Positions 9,358 to 17,851 of a DNA stretch of 64,000 nucleotides are shown here, piece after piece. Made by a program: the position numbers and the translations under genes. A model generated the notes under the pieces. That model saw only the letters and a list, made by a program, of their open reading frames with translations, searched no databases and was not told the origin of the DNA. Numbering within the stretch: the first letter of the stretch is position 1; every line of letters begins with the position of its first letter. The stretch is from Geobacter sp. UBA5735 (GTDB lineage Bacteria > Desulfobacterota > Desulfuromonadia > Geobacterales > Geobacteraceae), in assembly GCA_002419385.1 (NCBI GenBank), contig DIFZ01000066.1, positions 1-64,000 of the forward strand, read 5' to 3'.

Positions 9358-11919
9358 ATGCCGTTCACTGTGCCGTCGCAAGGCAAATCGCTCACCAAAA
9401 CGCTCATCGCGGGCATTTCGGCTACCGTTCTCGTCGTGTCGCTGATCGCCGTGGCGGCAATGTACGGTGCGGTTTCCCATACCACGAAAGATGCTCTTGA
9501 ACAAAAAGCCGATGAAATAACGGCATACCTTGTGGGGGCACTGGAATCCCCGTTGTGGGAAATCAGTGCTCGAGGAATCGAATCAACGGCCAACTCCGTG
9601 TTTCAGGATGAATCGGTTGTCAGGCTGGTTGTCAAAGATGACGACGGATCCGCTGTTTTTTCAAAAGAAAAAAAAGAATACGACGAACTGGTAACCAGGA
9701 AGTCCACAATAACACACAAATCCGGCAACCGCGAAACGGTCATCGGAGAAGTCGAAATCTCCCTGTCAGAAACGAAATACCAGAGTTTCAACCGGCAGCT
9801 CCTGCTCTATTCCATTCTGATAATCCTTCTCATCCTCGCATCGATCGTGACCGTGACGGGTTTCCTTATCCGCTCCACCTTGCGTCGCCCCCTTGAAGAG
9901 CTGAAGAAAATCGTCGGCCGCTATGCTTCGGGAATATACGGCACAGGAGGCAATTCCCTTCCCTATAGAGAATTTCTTCCTTTCAGTGCGGTCCTGGCCC
10001 ACATGGCGGAGAAAATTGATGAACAGATCAACGTTGCCCGGGATGCTGAAGCGAAGTACCGGGAAATTTTCGAGAATGCTACTGAAGGGATCTTCCAGAG
10101 CACCTTCAAGGGAGGATTTCTTATCGCCAACCCCGCTATGGCCAATATCCTGGGATATGATTCGCCTGATGACCTGATTTCCAGCTTGACCGATCTCGCC
10201 AGCCAGCTCTATGTTCAGGGCAAGGACCGTGAAAAGCTCTTTCAATCCCTCGAAACACGGGAGGGTGTCTTTGAATGCGAAATCAGATTCTATCGCAAGG
10301 ACAGGCAGGAGATATGGGTGCTGCTGCGATCCCGTCTCGTGCGGGACGACAAGGGTTCCCCGCTTCATGTGGAAGGATTGCTGACCGACATAACCGACCG
10401 CAAGCGCGCGGAGGAAGAACTGAAGCAGGCGTACAGGTCTCTGGAACACAAGGTCGAAGAACGGACCGCGGAATTGAAGACGGCAAAGGAAGCCGCAGAG
10501 GCCGCCAACCACTCCAAGAGCCTGTTCCTGGCAAACATGAGCCATGAGTTGCGGACCCCGTTGAACGCGATCCTCGGATACTCGCACCTTTTGGAGCGTG
10601 ACAGTGCCCTGGGTTCGCGACAGGAAGAGTATCTGGACATCATTACCCGCAGCGGAGAGCATCTGCTGGAGCTGATCAACGACGTTCTGGAACTGTCCAA
10701 GATCGAGGCGGGCCATCTCGATCTCGAACCGGCAGCCTTCGAGCTTCCCGCCCTGCTGCATGATCTCCACGCCATGTTCCGGATCAAAGCCGAAAACAAG
10801 GGGCTTTCCCTTCATCCGCCGGAAACCGTCGGTCTGCCGTGCTGCCTTGTTGCTGACAAGAAGAAATTGCGTCAAGTGCTCATCAACATGATGGGAAACG
10901 CTATAAAATTCACAGTAAGAGGTTCAGTCGCGCTGCGGGCCACGGCAAACAGGCAAACGGGAGCCGGGATCTGCCTGGTCGTGGAAGTGGCGGACACCGG
11001 ACCCGGCATCGCCCCCGATGAACTGGACAAGGTTTTTGAAGTGTTCGAACAGACGGCAACCGGCAGGAGAAGCAGGGAGGGCACCGGTCTCGGAATGGCT
11101 ATAAGCCGTGATTACGCGCGGATGATGGGAGGCGACCTTACCGTTTCCAGCCATCTCGGGAAAGGGAGTGTCTTCCGCCTGGAAATACCCGTCGAGGAAG
11201 GTCATGCGGCCTTGACGGACGGGAGCGTCCCGGTGCTGCGTGTAGCAGGGCTCAAGACAGGTCAGGCTGCCCCACGCGTTCTCATTGTTGAAGACGGCGA
11301 GGAAAATCGCCTGTTGATGGTGCGACTGCTGGAAAAGGTTGGCTTTGAAGTGCGGGCTGCCCTGAACGGCATGGAAGCAGTTGACATGTTCGGGGATTTT
11401 CGGCCCGATTTCATCTGGATGGACATACGCATGCCACTGATGGACGGCATCGAAACGACCAGGCGGATCAGGGATGCGGCTGGAGGCAGGGAAACAGTCA
11501 TCGTCGCGCTGTCGGCAAGCGGCCTGGAAGAGGAGCGCGAACGGATCCTGACTTCCGGCTTTGATGGCTTTGTTCGCAAACCGTTTCGTGAGCGGGAGAT
11601 TTTCGAAGTTATGGCCAGGTGTCTTGAGATCGACTATGACTACAGGGGAGAACCGTTGGAAGAACCCTCCGGAGCTGAAAGCGGCACCGTAGATCCGGCA
11701 CGGCTGGCTGCCCTCCCGGACGGGTTGCGGGAAAAACTCCACGAGACGCTCCTCACGCTGGACTCGGCCCGCATCATGAAAATTCTGGAGACGGTCACGG
11801 AATATGATCTCGTGCTCGGCGGGACACTGCAACATCTCGCGGAAAATTATGAATTCGGCCGCATCTTGGAGTATCTGGAGGGAGCATGCATACCCGATCC
11901 GCTGACAGACCACGAGTGA
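9358..11919 (+). CDS. Membrane hybrid sensor histidine kinase (PAS-HisKA-HATPase-REC)
   Basis: The 853-residue protein has two membrane segments (about 15-38 and 148-171) around a roughly 110-residue periplasmic domain, then a HAMP-like linker, a PAS domain (about 230-345), a coiled coil, and a HisKA domain with the phospho-accepting His396 in FLANMSHELRTPLN. An HATPase_c domain and a receiver domain with Asp689 in WMDIRMP follow. The last 90 residues form a helical tail common on hybrid kinases; I see no Hpt-type histidine in it. TAAGGA precedes the ATG. It lies between a periplasmic binding protein and a REC-HisKA_2 kinase, probably forming one signalling unit. Ligand unknown. Confidence 0.9.
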   Translation: MPFTVPSQGKSLTKTLIAGISATVLVVSLIAVAAMYGAVSHTTKDALEQKADEITAYLVGALESPLWEISARGIESTANSVFQDESVVRLVVKDDDGSAVFSKEKKEYDELVTRKSTITHKSGNRETVIGEVEISLSETKYQSFNRQLLLYSILIILLILASIVTVTGFLIRSTLRRPLEELKKIVGRYASGIYGTGGNSLPYREFLPFSAVLAHMAEKIDEQINVARDAEAKYREIFENATEGIFQSTFKGGFLIANPAMANILGYDSPDDLISSLTDLASQLYVQGKDREKLFQSLETREGVFECEIRFYRKDRQEIWVLLRSRLVRDDKGSPLHVEGLLTDITDRKRAEEELKQAYRSLEHKVEERTAELKTAKEAAEAANHSKSLFLANMSHELRTPLNAILGYSHLLERDSALGSRQEEYLDIITRSGEHLLELINDVLELSKIEAGHLDLEPAAFELPALLHDLHAMFRIKAENKGLSLHPPETVGLPCCLVADKKKLRQVLINMMGNAIKFTVRGSVALRATANRQTGAGICLVVEVADTGPGIAPDELDKVFEVFEQTATGRRSREGTGLGMAISRDYARMMGGDLTVSSHLGKGSVFRLEIPVEEGHAALTDGSVPVLRVAGLKTGQAAPRVLIVEDGEENRLLMVRLLEKVGFEVRAALNGMEAVDMFGDFRPDFIWMDIRMPLMDGIETTRRIRDAAGGRETVIVALSASGLEEERERILTSGFDGFVRKPFREREIFEVMARCLEIDYDYRGEPLEEPSGAESGTVDPARLAALPDGLREKLHETLLTLDSARIMKILETVTEYDLVLGGTLQHLAENYEFGRILEYLEGACIPDPLTDHE

Positions 11920-12009
11920 CAGGCTGCCAACGAGGTTGTTTTTGCGGGGAATATCATTCATTATGTAACCATGTTCCCTTGACCCGAAATATCCGAGGAG
12001 ATACGCAGC

Positions 12010-13095
12010 ATGCAAGAATCCGCTTTTCACGAGATACTTATCGTCGACGATATTCTGACAAACCTGAAACTCTTAACCGACATTTTCAGGGGCAACGGGT
12101 ACACGGTGCGACAAGCATCCAGCGGAAGCCTGGCTTTGCGATCGCTGGAAATCAAGCCGCCGGACCTTATCCTGCTGGATGTGAACATGCCGGAAATGGA
12201 CGGTTACGAGGTTTGCAGGCGCCTGAAAGCCAACGAAAAAACCTCTTCCATTCCCGTCATCTTCATCAGCGCCTGCAATGAAGCATCAGAAAAGGTCGAG
12301 GGTTTCAATGCCGGGGGAGTCGATTTCATTACCAAGCCATTTGCCCCGGCCGAAGTCCTGGCGCGAGCTGCCACGCATATCCGCCTGCGTGAACTGACAG
12401 AGCGTCTGGAACAGAAGGTCCATGAGGCTACGAGCGAGCTGATCGTCGCAAATCAGCAGCTCCGTGAATCTCTAGCGGAAAGGGAAGTGCTGCTGAAAGA
12501 AATCCACCACAGGGTAAAAAACAACCTGCAAATCGTCTCCAGCCTTCTTGACCTCCAATCCAACGCCATCCCCGACACCCGGTCCAGGTACCTGTTCCAT
12601 GAAAGCAGGAGCCGGATCCAGGCAATGGCGATGATTCATGAGATGCTCTATCAGAGCAGTGATTTTGCCGTGATTGATTTCGCCAAGTACCTGGACAGAC
12701 TGACATCGAGCCTGTTCCAGCTCTATCTGCAGGACGGTAGGGTTTCCCGTCTGCTCGACGTGGGCGAGGTGATCCTCGGCCTCGATGAAGCCATTCCATG
12801 CGGCCTGATAGTCAACGAACTGGTCTCGAACGCCTTGAAATACGCTTTCCCCGGCAATCGGCCGGGTGCCTTGAACGTGGGGGTCCATTGCCTGGATGGA
12901 GGCATGATAACGCTCATGGTCGAAGATGACGGAGCAGGATTTCCGGATTCTTTGGATTTCAGGGAAACCGAGACACTGGGTTTGCAGCTGGTCACCCTGC
13001 TCGTCAAACAGCTGCGGGGCACTATCGAACTGTTGAGCACGCCTGGCACGTGCTTCAGGATACAGTTCCCGAAAAGCCTGACCCGCCACGACTAG
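12010..13095 (+). CDS. Response regulator fused to a HisKA_2-type histidine kinase
   Basis: This 361-residue soluble protein begins with a receiver domain (Asp57 in LLDVNMPEMDG, Lys109 in TKPF), followed by a coiled coil and a HisKA_2 kinase whose phosphorylation motif EIHHRVKNNLQ sits at 165-174, then an HATPase_c domain with GLIVNELVSNALKYAF. REC-HisKA_2 proteins of this type act as phospho-controlled kinases in branched phosphorelays. The ribosome binding site GAGGAG is good. The gap of 90 bases to the hybrid kinase upstream suggests that the kinase's phosphoryl group passes to this protein. Its output partner is not in the window. Confidence 0.88.
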   Translation: MQESAFHEILIVDDILTNLKLLTDIFRGNGYTVRQASSGSLALRSLEIKPPDLILLDVNMPEMDGYEVCRRLKANEKTSSIPVIFISACNEASEKVEGFNAGGVDFITKPFAPAEVLARAATHIRLRELTERLEQKVHEATSELIVANQQLRESLAEREVLLKEIHHRVKNNLQIVSSLLDLQSNAIPDTRSRYLFHESRSRIQAMAMIHEMLYQSSDFAVIDFAKYLDRLTSSLFQLYLQDGRVSRLLDVGEVILGLDEAIPCGLIVNELVSNALKYAFPGNRPGALNVGVHCLDGGMITLMVEDDGAGFPDSLDFRETETLGLQLVTLLVKQLRGTIELLSTPGTCFRIQFPKSLTRHD

Positions 13096-13248
13096 CCCTC
13101 CTCCACACGGAACCCCGCAGACAAACCGTGCACCGGTGCCCTGCCCTCCTTTCCCCTTTTGACAGAACACCGCGCTGAATCCTTCTACCGACTGGACCTA
13201 AAATCTTTCCCGCGCATATAGCAAGCAGGCATCTCACGAAAAACAAAA

Positions 13249-13290
13249 GAAGACCGGCCACCCCTCATCGGGGCAACCGGTCTTCTTTTT
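13249..13290. terminator. Bidirectional Rho-independent terminator
   Basis: A perfect 9-bp stem GAAGACCGG / CCGGTCTTC (13249-13257, 13277-13285) encloses a smaller CCCC/GGGG hairpin. It is followed by TTTTT on the plus strand and by a T-rich run on the minus strand. It lies between the convergent REC-HisKA_2 gene and the OmpA-like gene and can serve both. Confidence 0.85.
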
Positions 13291-13347
13291 CTCATCCCGC
13301 TCTTCCGTGCACCACGGTGTCACAGGACAACCGTCAAAGCGTGAGGA

Positions 13348-14055
13348 CTACTCAGCTGAAGCGCACTCTATAATCGCGTCGATACGGCGGTTCTTCTGGC
13401 GGCCCGCGGCGGATTTGTTCGTCGCGACAGGCTTCGATTCACCGTAGCCCTTGGTGGAAAGGCGTGAGCTGTCTATCCCGAACTTCTCGACCAGGTAATT
13501 CTTGACACTCTCGGCCCTGCGCTCAGAGAGCTTCTGATTGTAGGCTTCCGTACCACGGCTATCGGTGTGGCCTTCGAGAACCGCACTGGTCGTGGGGTAC
13601 TTCTTCATGAAGTCGGCCACTTTGCCGATTACGTTGTGATACTTCGGCTTCACGGCTGCATTGTCGTAATCGAACTCAACATTCAGGGTAATGCACACTT
13701 TACCGGGCGGCGGCGGTGCGGGTGCGGCGGGCTGCTCCGCTATCGGAGCAGGACAGCATCCTTCGGCCTCTTTGGCAAGCCGACGAGCTTCAGCCAACAG
13801 CCTCATTGCTTCGTCATTGTTGCAGAGCCAGTAAGTTTCAGCGGCCTGTTTGCCCAACTCCTTGGCCTTGGCAATCTTCTCCGGGCAGTACTTTGCACAG
13901 GGTGACTGCTCTGCCTGGGCAATGACGGCCTCGGTCTGACCGAACTCATCCGGCACCTGCAAAGCTTTGTCCTCAACCCCGAAATGATAGGTCGAGCACG
14001 AAGCACACAACAAGAGACACATCATAAGACCTGACAGCAAGAAACTCTTCTTCAT
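13348..14055 (-). CDS. OmpA/Pal-type peptidoglycan-binding lipoprotein
   Basis: The 235-residue protein starts at the ATG at 14055, which follows an AAGGAGGGAGTAACC ribosome binding site; the longer frame lacks support. It has a lipoprotein-like signal peptide ending ...LLCASC, a helical stretch with Cys-Pro motifs (about 45-105), a short Pro/Ala linker and a C-terminal OmpA domain (about 125-225). The peptidoglycan-contact residues are in GHTDSRG and LSERRAESV. It likely anchors the outer membrane to the cell wall. Unlike Pal it has the additional Cys-containing helical domain and no tol genes nearby, so I do not call it pal. Confidence 0.85.
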   Translation of the reverse strand: MKKSFLLSGLMMCLLLCASCSTYHFGVEDKALQVPDEFGQTEAVIAQAEQSPCAKYCPEKIAKAKELGKQAAETYWLCNNDEAMRLLAEARRLAKEAEGCCPAPIAEQPAAPAPPPPGKVCITLNVEFDYDNAAVKPKYHNVIGKVADFMKKYPTTSAVLEGHTDSRGTEAYNQKLSERRAESVKNYLVEKFGIDSSRLSTKGYGESKPVATNKSAAGRQKNRRIDAIIECASAE

Positions 14056-14448
14056 GGTTACTCCCTCCTTTTTGAATTTACTTCCCTTGGACGTACGTCC
14101 TAAACGAACGTGCTTCAAACTTACTATCACCTCAACCGGAACCGGCGCATGTTGGAGAAACATGCGGATTTGTGGTCGAGGAATATCATATAACGGCAAA
14201 CACCTGTTCGGGTAGCAGCATTCCCCACCAATAAGAACTGTTGTTCAGTTTACACCAAATTCCTTAAGCTGCAAGTCATAACTGACATTATTACATCATG
14301 GGGTTAAGGGGATATGGTTCATGATATCCCGTTGTCAAAGCGTGCAGTTATCCCCGGTCTGATTTCTTTTCAATTTCAGCAGCGGTACGGTTAAGCCGGA
14401 TCAGGACTGCCCGCGCACCGGAACGGCATGTCGCGGTGAAGTTTCGCG
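14056..14448. other. Intergenic stretch before the OmpA-like lipoprotein gene
   Basis: No gene is supported here. It holds the leader of the OmpA-like gene, with a 12-bp palindrome GGACGTACGTCC at 14089-14100 close to the ribosome binding site, and an inverted repeat GGGATAT-N8-ATATCCC at 14309-14330. A possible minus-strand promoter (TTGCAG, 16 bases, TAAACT) lies between them. None of these is decisive. Confidence 0.4.
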
Positions 14449-14637
14449 CTACTTCATGAGTTCCGAAAGCAACCTGCCGCCAACCCCGATATTTTCCCGC
14501 GGCATTTCATTGATGAGAACAGTGAATTTCTCAGCGGGTATCTGGGTAACTTCGCTTGCCTTTACGGTCAACGCATTCACGAGCTCCGCCTTCTTCTCCG
14601 TACTCATCGTGCTGATTGCTATGGTAATGACCGGCAT
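14449..14637 (-). CDS. 4-oxalocrotonate tautomerase-family enzyme
   Basis: The protein is 62 residues from the ATG at 14637, which follows AAGGAGACAGGGT; this start puts proline directly after the initiator methionine, as the family's catalytic Pro1 requires. The sequence PVITIAISTMSTEKKAELVNALT and the later VLINEMPRENIGVGG match small tautomerase (4-OT) subunits, which work as hexamers. No aromatic meta-cleavage genes are nearby, so a general keto-enol tautomerase of unknown substrate is the safest call. Its promoter is predicted at 14743-14770. Confidence 0.88.
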   Translation of the reverse strand: MPVITIAISTMSTEKKAELVNALTVKASEVTQIPAEKFTVLINEMPRENIGVGGRLLSELMK

Positions 14638-14742
14638 ACCCTGTCTCCTTTCCTGTTTTTTCCTCATCCGCCGAGCAGTGAGGCGCCATCATCGGTCACC
14701 AAACTCCCCCCAGCTTTTCATTGGTTCAGGGCGATTCGAGGC

Positions 14743-14770
14743 ATCATACCACAGTTTTTCATTAATTCAA
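14743..14770 (-). promoter_or_regulatory. Candidate promoter of the tautomerase gene
   Basis: On the minus strand TTGAAT, 16 bases, then TATGAT preceded by TGg (extended -10). It lies about 105 bases before the start codon. Confidence 0.45.
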
Positions 14771-14800
14771 TACCAACATCCTCTGCGCCGGCCTGAGGCA

Positions 14801-15283
14801 TCAGCCGTCATATTCGCAATCCGCCTGCAACACCTGATAGTCGAAAATCAGCCCGCCATCTTTGCCGTGCACGACAAACACAAAAGCGACGCCCTTTTTC
14901 AGCAATTCCGCCGAATTCTTCTCCCTGCAGATTCCCCGGCGGATATCGCGTGAGACAAAAGGGCGCACCTCATTGCCGTTGACTTCTGTCGCGTTGTGAT
15001 CCAGCCAGGTATAGTTGATGGTCATCTTCTTGCTGCCTGCCTCAAAACCGTCCAGCCGCAAATGGGGATTCAAGTCGCGCGGACATGTTTTGTTGTTCAT
15101 CTCGGCATTTTTCACCAGCAGCCTGTTCAAGAGCACATCCGGGTCAGAAGCGGCTTTCAACGCAGGCAGGCAGAGCGCCGCAAAGCCGCACAGGCCCGCT
15201 ACGAGGACCAGCAGAATGATGACCAGCGCCCTTATTTCGTTCCTGGCTGAACCATGCTTCCCTGCAGGTTTTGCAGCTGACAT
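14801..15283 (-). CDS. Membrane-anchored protein of unknown function
   Basis: I do not recognise a family. The 160-residue reading starts at the ATG at 15283, just after a G-run (GGGGGGGTGGT) that can act as a ribosome binding site. A single hydrophobic segment at about 20-40 (VIILLVLVAGLCGFAALCL) follows a basic N-terminus, so the rest is probably periplasmic. That part holds four cysteines and a small beta-rich region ending VFVVHGKDGGLIFDYQVLQADC. It lies alone between the tautomerase and a 419-base gap. The longer frame to 15346 is less likely. Confidence 0.55.
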   Translation of the reverse strand: MSAAKPAGKHGSARNEIRALVIILLVLVAGLCGFAALCLPALKAASDPDVLLNRLLVKNAEMNNKTCPRDLNPHLRLDGFEAGSKKMTINYTWLDHNATEVNGNEVRPFVSRDIRRGICREKNSAELLKKGVAFVFVVHGKDGGLIFDYQVLQADCEYDG

Positions 15284-15702
15284 ACCACCCCCCCAACATG
15301 TATTATTGCTGCGGAGCCTCACGAAGCAAACTTGATTCTCTCGCAAAAAATCCGAAACACCGTTAACCCGTCATTCCGGCAACCGCGTGTCGCCGTAGCT
15401 TTAGCGGTGGCGCAAAGCCGCAATCCAGTCTTTTCATAAGGTTTCAACACTCCTGGACCACGTTGTTCAACGGGGTGACGACTATGTGCGAATGCAGCAA
15501 ACTTCGCCTTGAGGTTCCTTCCTCTTTCAAGCACGTCTTGATGTGTGCGTCCATTCAAGGATCTACAACTGGCCACAGGCTTCTTGGCTGCTTCTGTCTT
15601 TGGATATGCGAATAATACGGTTTTTATGAGCGGAATTCAACAGGGAAAATGATCGGGGAAGCTCTTTGCATGCCGTTGTGCGGGGACCGGCCGAGCCACG
15701 GT
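15284..15702. other. Gene-poor spacer with a probable palindromic repeat relic
   Basis: No convincing gene; an 85-codon minus frame at 15319-15576 has no family features or ribosome binding site. The part at 15371-15428 resembles dispersed GTCATTCC...AATCCAG palindromic elements (listed separately). The part 15430-15650 is unexplained and not repeated elsewhere in the window as far as I can see. Confidence 0.4.
15371..15428. repeat. Imperfect palindromic intergenic repeat (REP-like)
   Basis: The arms ATTCCGGC (15373-15380) and GCCGCAAT (15417-15424) pair with one mismatch and enclose a second imperfect hairpin. The outer sequence GTCATTCC...AATCCAG resembles palindromic elements scattered in many proteobacterial genomes. 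Only one copy is visible here, so repeat status is inference. Confidence 0.35.
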
Positions 15703-16896
15703 CTATCGGGTGCCGGTTTCCGAGTGCCCCCGGGGAGTGGATCGCAGGTATCGAACCAGCATATAGGTGAGCACGGCGGCGCCGAAACCAATGACCGGAC
15801 CGACCACGACAGCTCCCAGAAACCACTCCCAAAGGCGGTAATGAATCTCATTGAGCATGGTTTGACGGTTGAATTCACCCCAGAAAGAACCAGACCGTAA
15901 AAAATGCCCTACCTCCACACAGAGAAAAGGCACGAACGGGAATACGCAGATATTGCTGGCGGCCACCCCGGCCAGCTTGTTCAGATGGAGCTTATGATTA
16001 ACATAAACGATGGTAACGATGCCGAACGGGATGATCGGCAGCGACCCCAGGAAGATGCCGACCCAGCTTGCGGCGGCAAGCTCCGCTGCCGATGCGTGTT
16101 CACGGCTGAGAAGGCGGAAAAATCGTATCGGATCCGAAAAGAGCGACAAGGAATTGTGTGGAGCCTTCTTCGGGACCATCCGCCTGTGTGGCCAGGGGAG
16201 GAGAGAGCGTATTATCAGCACGGCATGGAGAAAAACAACCTTGAGATTGTCCCTGAACGTGCGGGGAGGGATATCCCTGTCGCCTGCCGGCAGGCTCCGA
16301 TCCGGCATCTCCACGGAGAGAAGCGGCAGACCGGCCCAGGCCCCACGCACAAGCGACTCGACCTCGAATCCCCGCTCCTGGTCAATAAATTTCCGTGAAG
16401 TGAGAAATTCAACGGGATAGAGCCGGAAACCGCTCCGGGTATCGGGAAGCGACTGGCCGCACTCGAGGCGTACCCAGAAGCAGGAAAAACCATTGCTGCA
16501 AAGGCTTGACTCCCGCATGCCGCAGACTTCCTTCCGTCCGGCACCGATCACGATGGCTGGCCAGGAGACCCTGGCGGCCTCCAGGAGAAGGCCGGCATTG
16601 GCCGGATCATGCTGCCCGTCGGCATCGACGGTGAGAATCGCCCCGTAGCCTTTTTCCTTTGCCAGAGCGGCTCCAGCCAGGACAGCGCTGCCCTTTCCCG
16701 CGCCCGCCGCCAGCCGCAGGCGCTCCACCGGCAGATTCGCGACTGCCTCGAGGTCGTCATCGTCGGAGCCGACAACCAGCACCGGGAACCCCTGTTCAAT
16801 CGCGCTTTCAACCACCAGGCGCAGGGCCAGGGAGCAGCCACAGAGCGGGATAACCAGCAAGGTCTTGGGGAGCGGGCATTCGATGCTGTCCGGCAT
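15703..16896 (-). CDS. Family 2 glycosyltransferase fused to a DUF2062 membrane domain
   Basis: The 397-residue protein starts at the ATG at 16896, two bases after the stop of the methyltransferase gene; a further upstream start would run through that gene. Residues 10-230 form a GT-A glycosyltransferase domain with the metal-binding LTVDADGQHD. The usual IPVYNEE start motif is replaced by IPLCGCS, which is odd. The C-terminal part (about 270-385) is a DUF2062 domain with two or three membrane segments (GIFLGSLPIIPFGIVTIVYV, FLGAVVVGPVIGFGAAV). The fusion and the coupled methyltransferase suggest modification of a lipid-linked sugar or envelope glycan. The substrate is unknown. Confidence 0.8.
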   Translation of the reverse strand: MPDSIECPLPKTLLVIPLCGCSLALRLVVESAIEQGFPVLVVGSDDDDLEAVANLPVERLRLAAGAGKGSAVLAGAALAKEKGYGAILTVDADGQHDPANAGLLLEAARVSWPAIVIGAGRKEVCGMRESSLCSNGFSCFWVRLECGQSLPDTRSGFRLYPVEFLTSRKFIDQERGFEVESLVRGAWAGLPLLSVEMPDRSLPAGDRDIPPRTFRDNLKVVFLHAVLIIRSLLPWPHRRMVPKKAPHNSLSLFSDPIRFFRLLSREHASAAELAAASWVGIFLGSLPIIPFGIVTIVYVNHKLHLNKLAGVAASNICVFPFVPFLCVEVGHFLRSGSFWGEFNRQTMLNEIHYRLWEWFLGAVVVGPVIGFGAAVLTYMLVRYLRSTPRGHSETGTR

Positions 16897-16898
16897 TC

Positions 16899-17606
16899 CT
16901 AGACTTTCTGGTTCCGCGCTGCCAATGAATCGGCGCCGGCAGTACGCCGGGCAACCACTTCCAGCAGCATGCCGCCGCAACGAAACACCTTGAAAAGATG
17001 AGATTGTATTTCGATCTGCTCGCAACCCGCTGTCCGGAGCATCTCCCTGATTTCCCAAGGGCTGTGGGACTTCAGCCACAACCTCTGCCGCACGGCATTG
17101 CCGAACTGGATAAAGAATCTCAAGAAAGATCGGCGGGCCGTGATGAAATAGATCACCCCTCCCGGTTCGAGATGCCGGGCGAGCCTGCGTAAAAGTCCCG
17201 GCACATCCGCCATGTATTCAAGGGAGGCAAAGGCGCATATGACTGAAAAAGTGCCATCGGGCGCGCTCTTCTCCACGTCGCAGATGACAGTCCTGATGTT
17301 GGTCACACCTTCATCGGCAGCTTTTTTCGCCAATACCTCGAGCATGTTACGGGAGATGTCCACGGCCACGACTTCCCGGCAGTGGCGGGCAATGGGAAGG
17401 GTGAATATTCCGGTGCCGGCCCCGATTTCAAGCACCCGGCCCGCACCGGCAAACAGCTCGGGCAGGCGCGACGAGAAAAGATCGTATTCCTTGCGCTTGG
17501 ACATTGACACGGCGGTCTGAAACTGCTCGTGATCATAGTTGGGAGCCAGGTCGTCATAGAAGAGCTGAACTGTTTTCAATCTGCTTCCGGTTTCGGCGTG
17601 GAGCAT
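16899..17606 (-). CDS. Class I SAM-dependent methyltransferase
   Basis: The 235-residue protein starts at the ATG at 17606 after AAAGGAAAACG. It has a Rossmann SAM-binding core with motif I VLEIGAGTGIF, the acidic VVAVDIS at the end of strand 2, and VICDVE and FASLEYM later. Residues 1-45 carry the FYDDLAPNYDHEQF helix often seen in UbiE/BioC-like enzymes. It is followed two bases later by a glycosyltransferase-DUF2062 gene and has its own strong promoter, so these two form an operon separate from bioFHC. The methyl acceptor is unknown. Confidence 0.8.
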   Translation of the reverse strand: MLHAETGSRLKTVQLFYDDLAPNYDHEQFQTAVSMSKRKEYDLFSSRLPELFAGAGRVLEIGAGTGIFTLPIARHCREVVAVDISRNMLEVLAKKAADEGVTNIRTVICDVEKSAPDGTFSVICAFASLEYMADVPGLLRRLARHLEPGGVIYFITARRSFLRFFIQFGNAVRQRLWLKSHSPWEIREMLRTAGCEQIEIQSHLFKVFRCGGMLLEVVARRTAGADSLAARNQKV

Positions 17607-17735
17607 CGTTTTCCTTTCTGTCGGCCAGTCGATGGGTGCATTTGGTGCGCTTCGGCACAGAATTCTAATCTTCGTGCAAAAATCGCATGGCACACATGCG
17701 ATGTGAGTTCACCAATGTTAATCCAACATGACCGC

Positions 17736-17764
17736 ACTATAAAGCGGGCACACGTCAATGTCAA
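17736..17764 (-). promoter_or_regulatory. Strong sigma-70 promoter for the methyltransferase-glycosyltransferase pair
   Basis: On the minus strand TTGACA, 17 bases, TATAGT: six of six and five of six matches with ideal spacing. Initiation near 17729 gives a leader of about 120 bases before the ATG at 17606. Confidence 0.7.
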
Positions 17765-17851
17765 AAGAGATTGTATGAGCGGAACTGAGAAAACAGAAGC
17801 GTTCAACGCTCGCGAAGGCATGAAAGTGTCAGGAATCGGGAAAGAGCCCTG

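Noticed and set aside
14089..14100. Palindrome GGACGTACGTCC before the OmpA-like gene
   Set aside because: A 12-bp palindrome is expected several times by chance in 64 kb; no second copy or matching regulator was seen.
15319..15576. 85-codon minus-strand frame in the spacer
   Set aside because: No ribosome binding site or family features, and it runs through the palindromic repeat.
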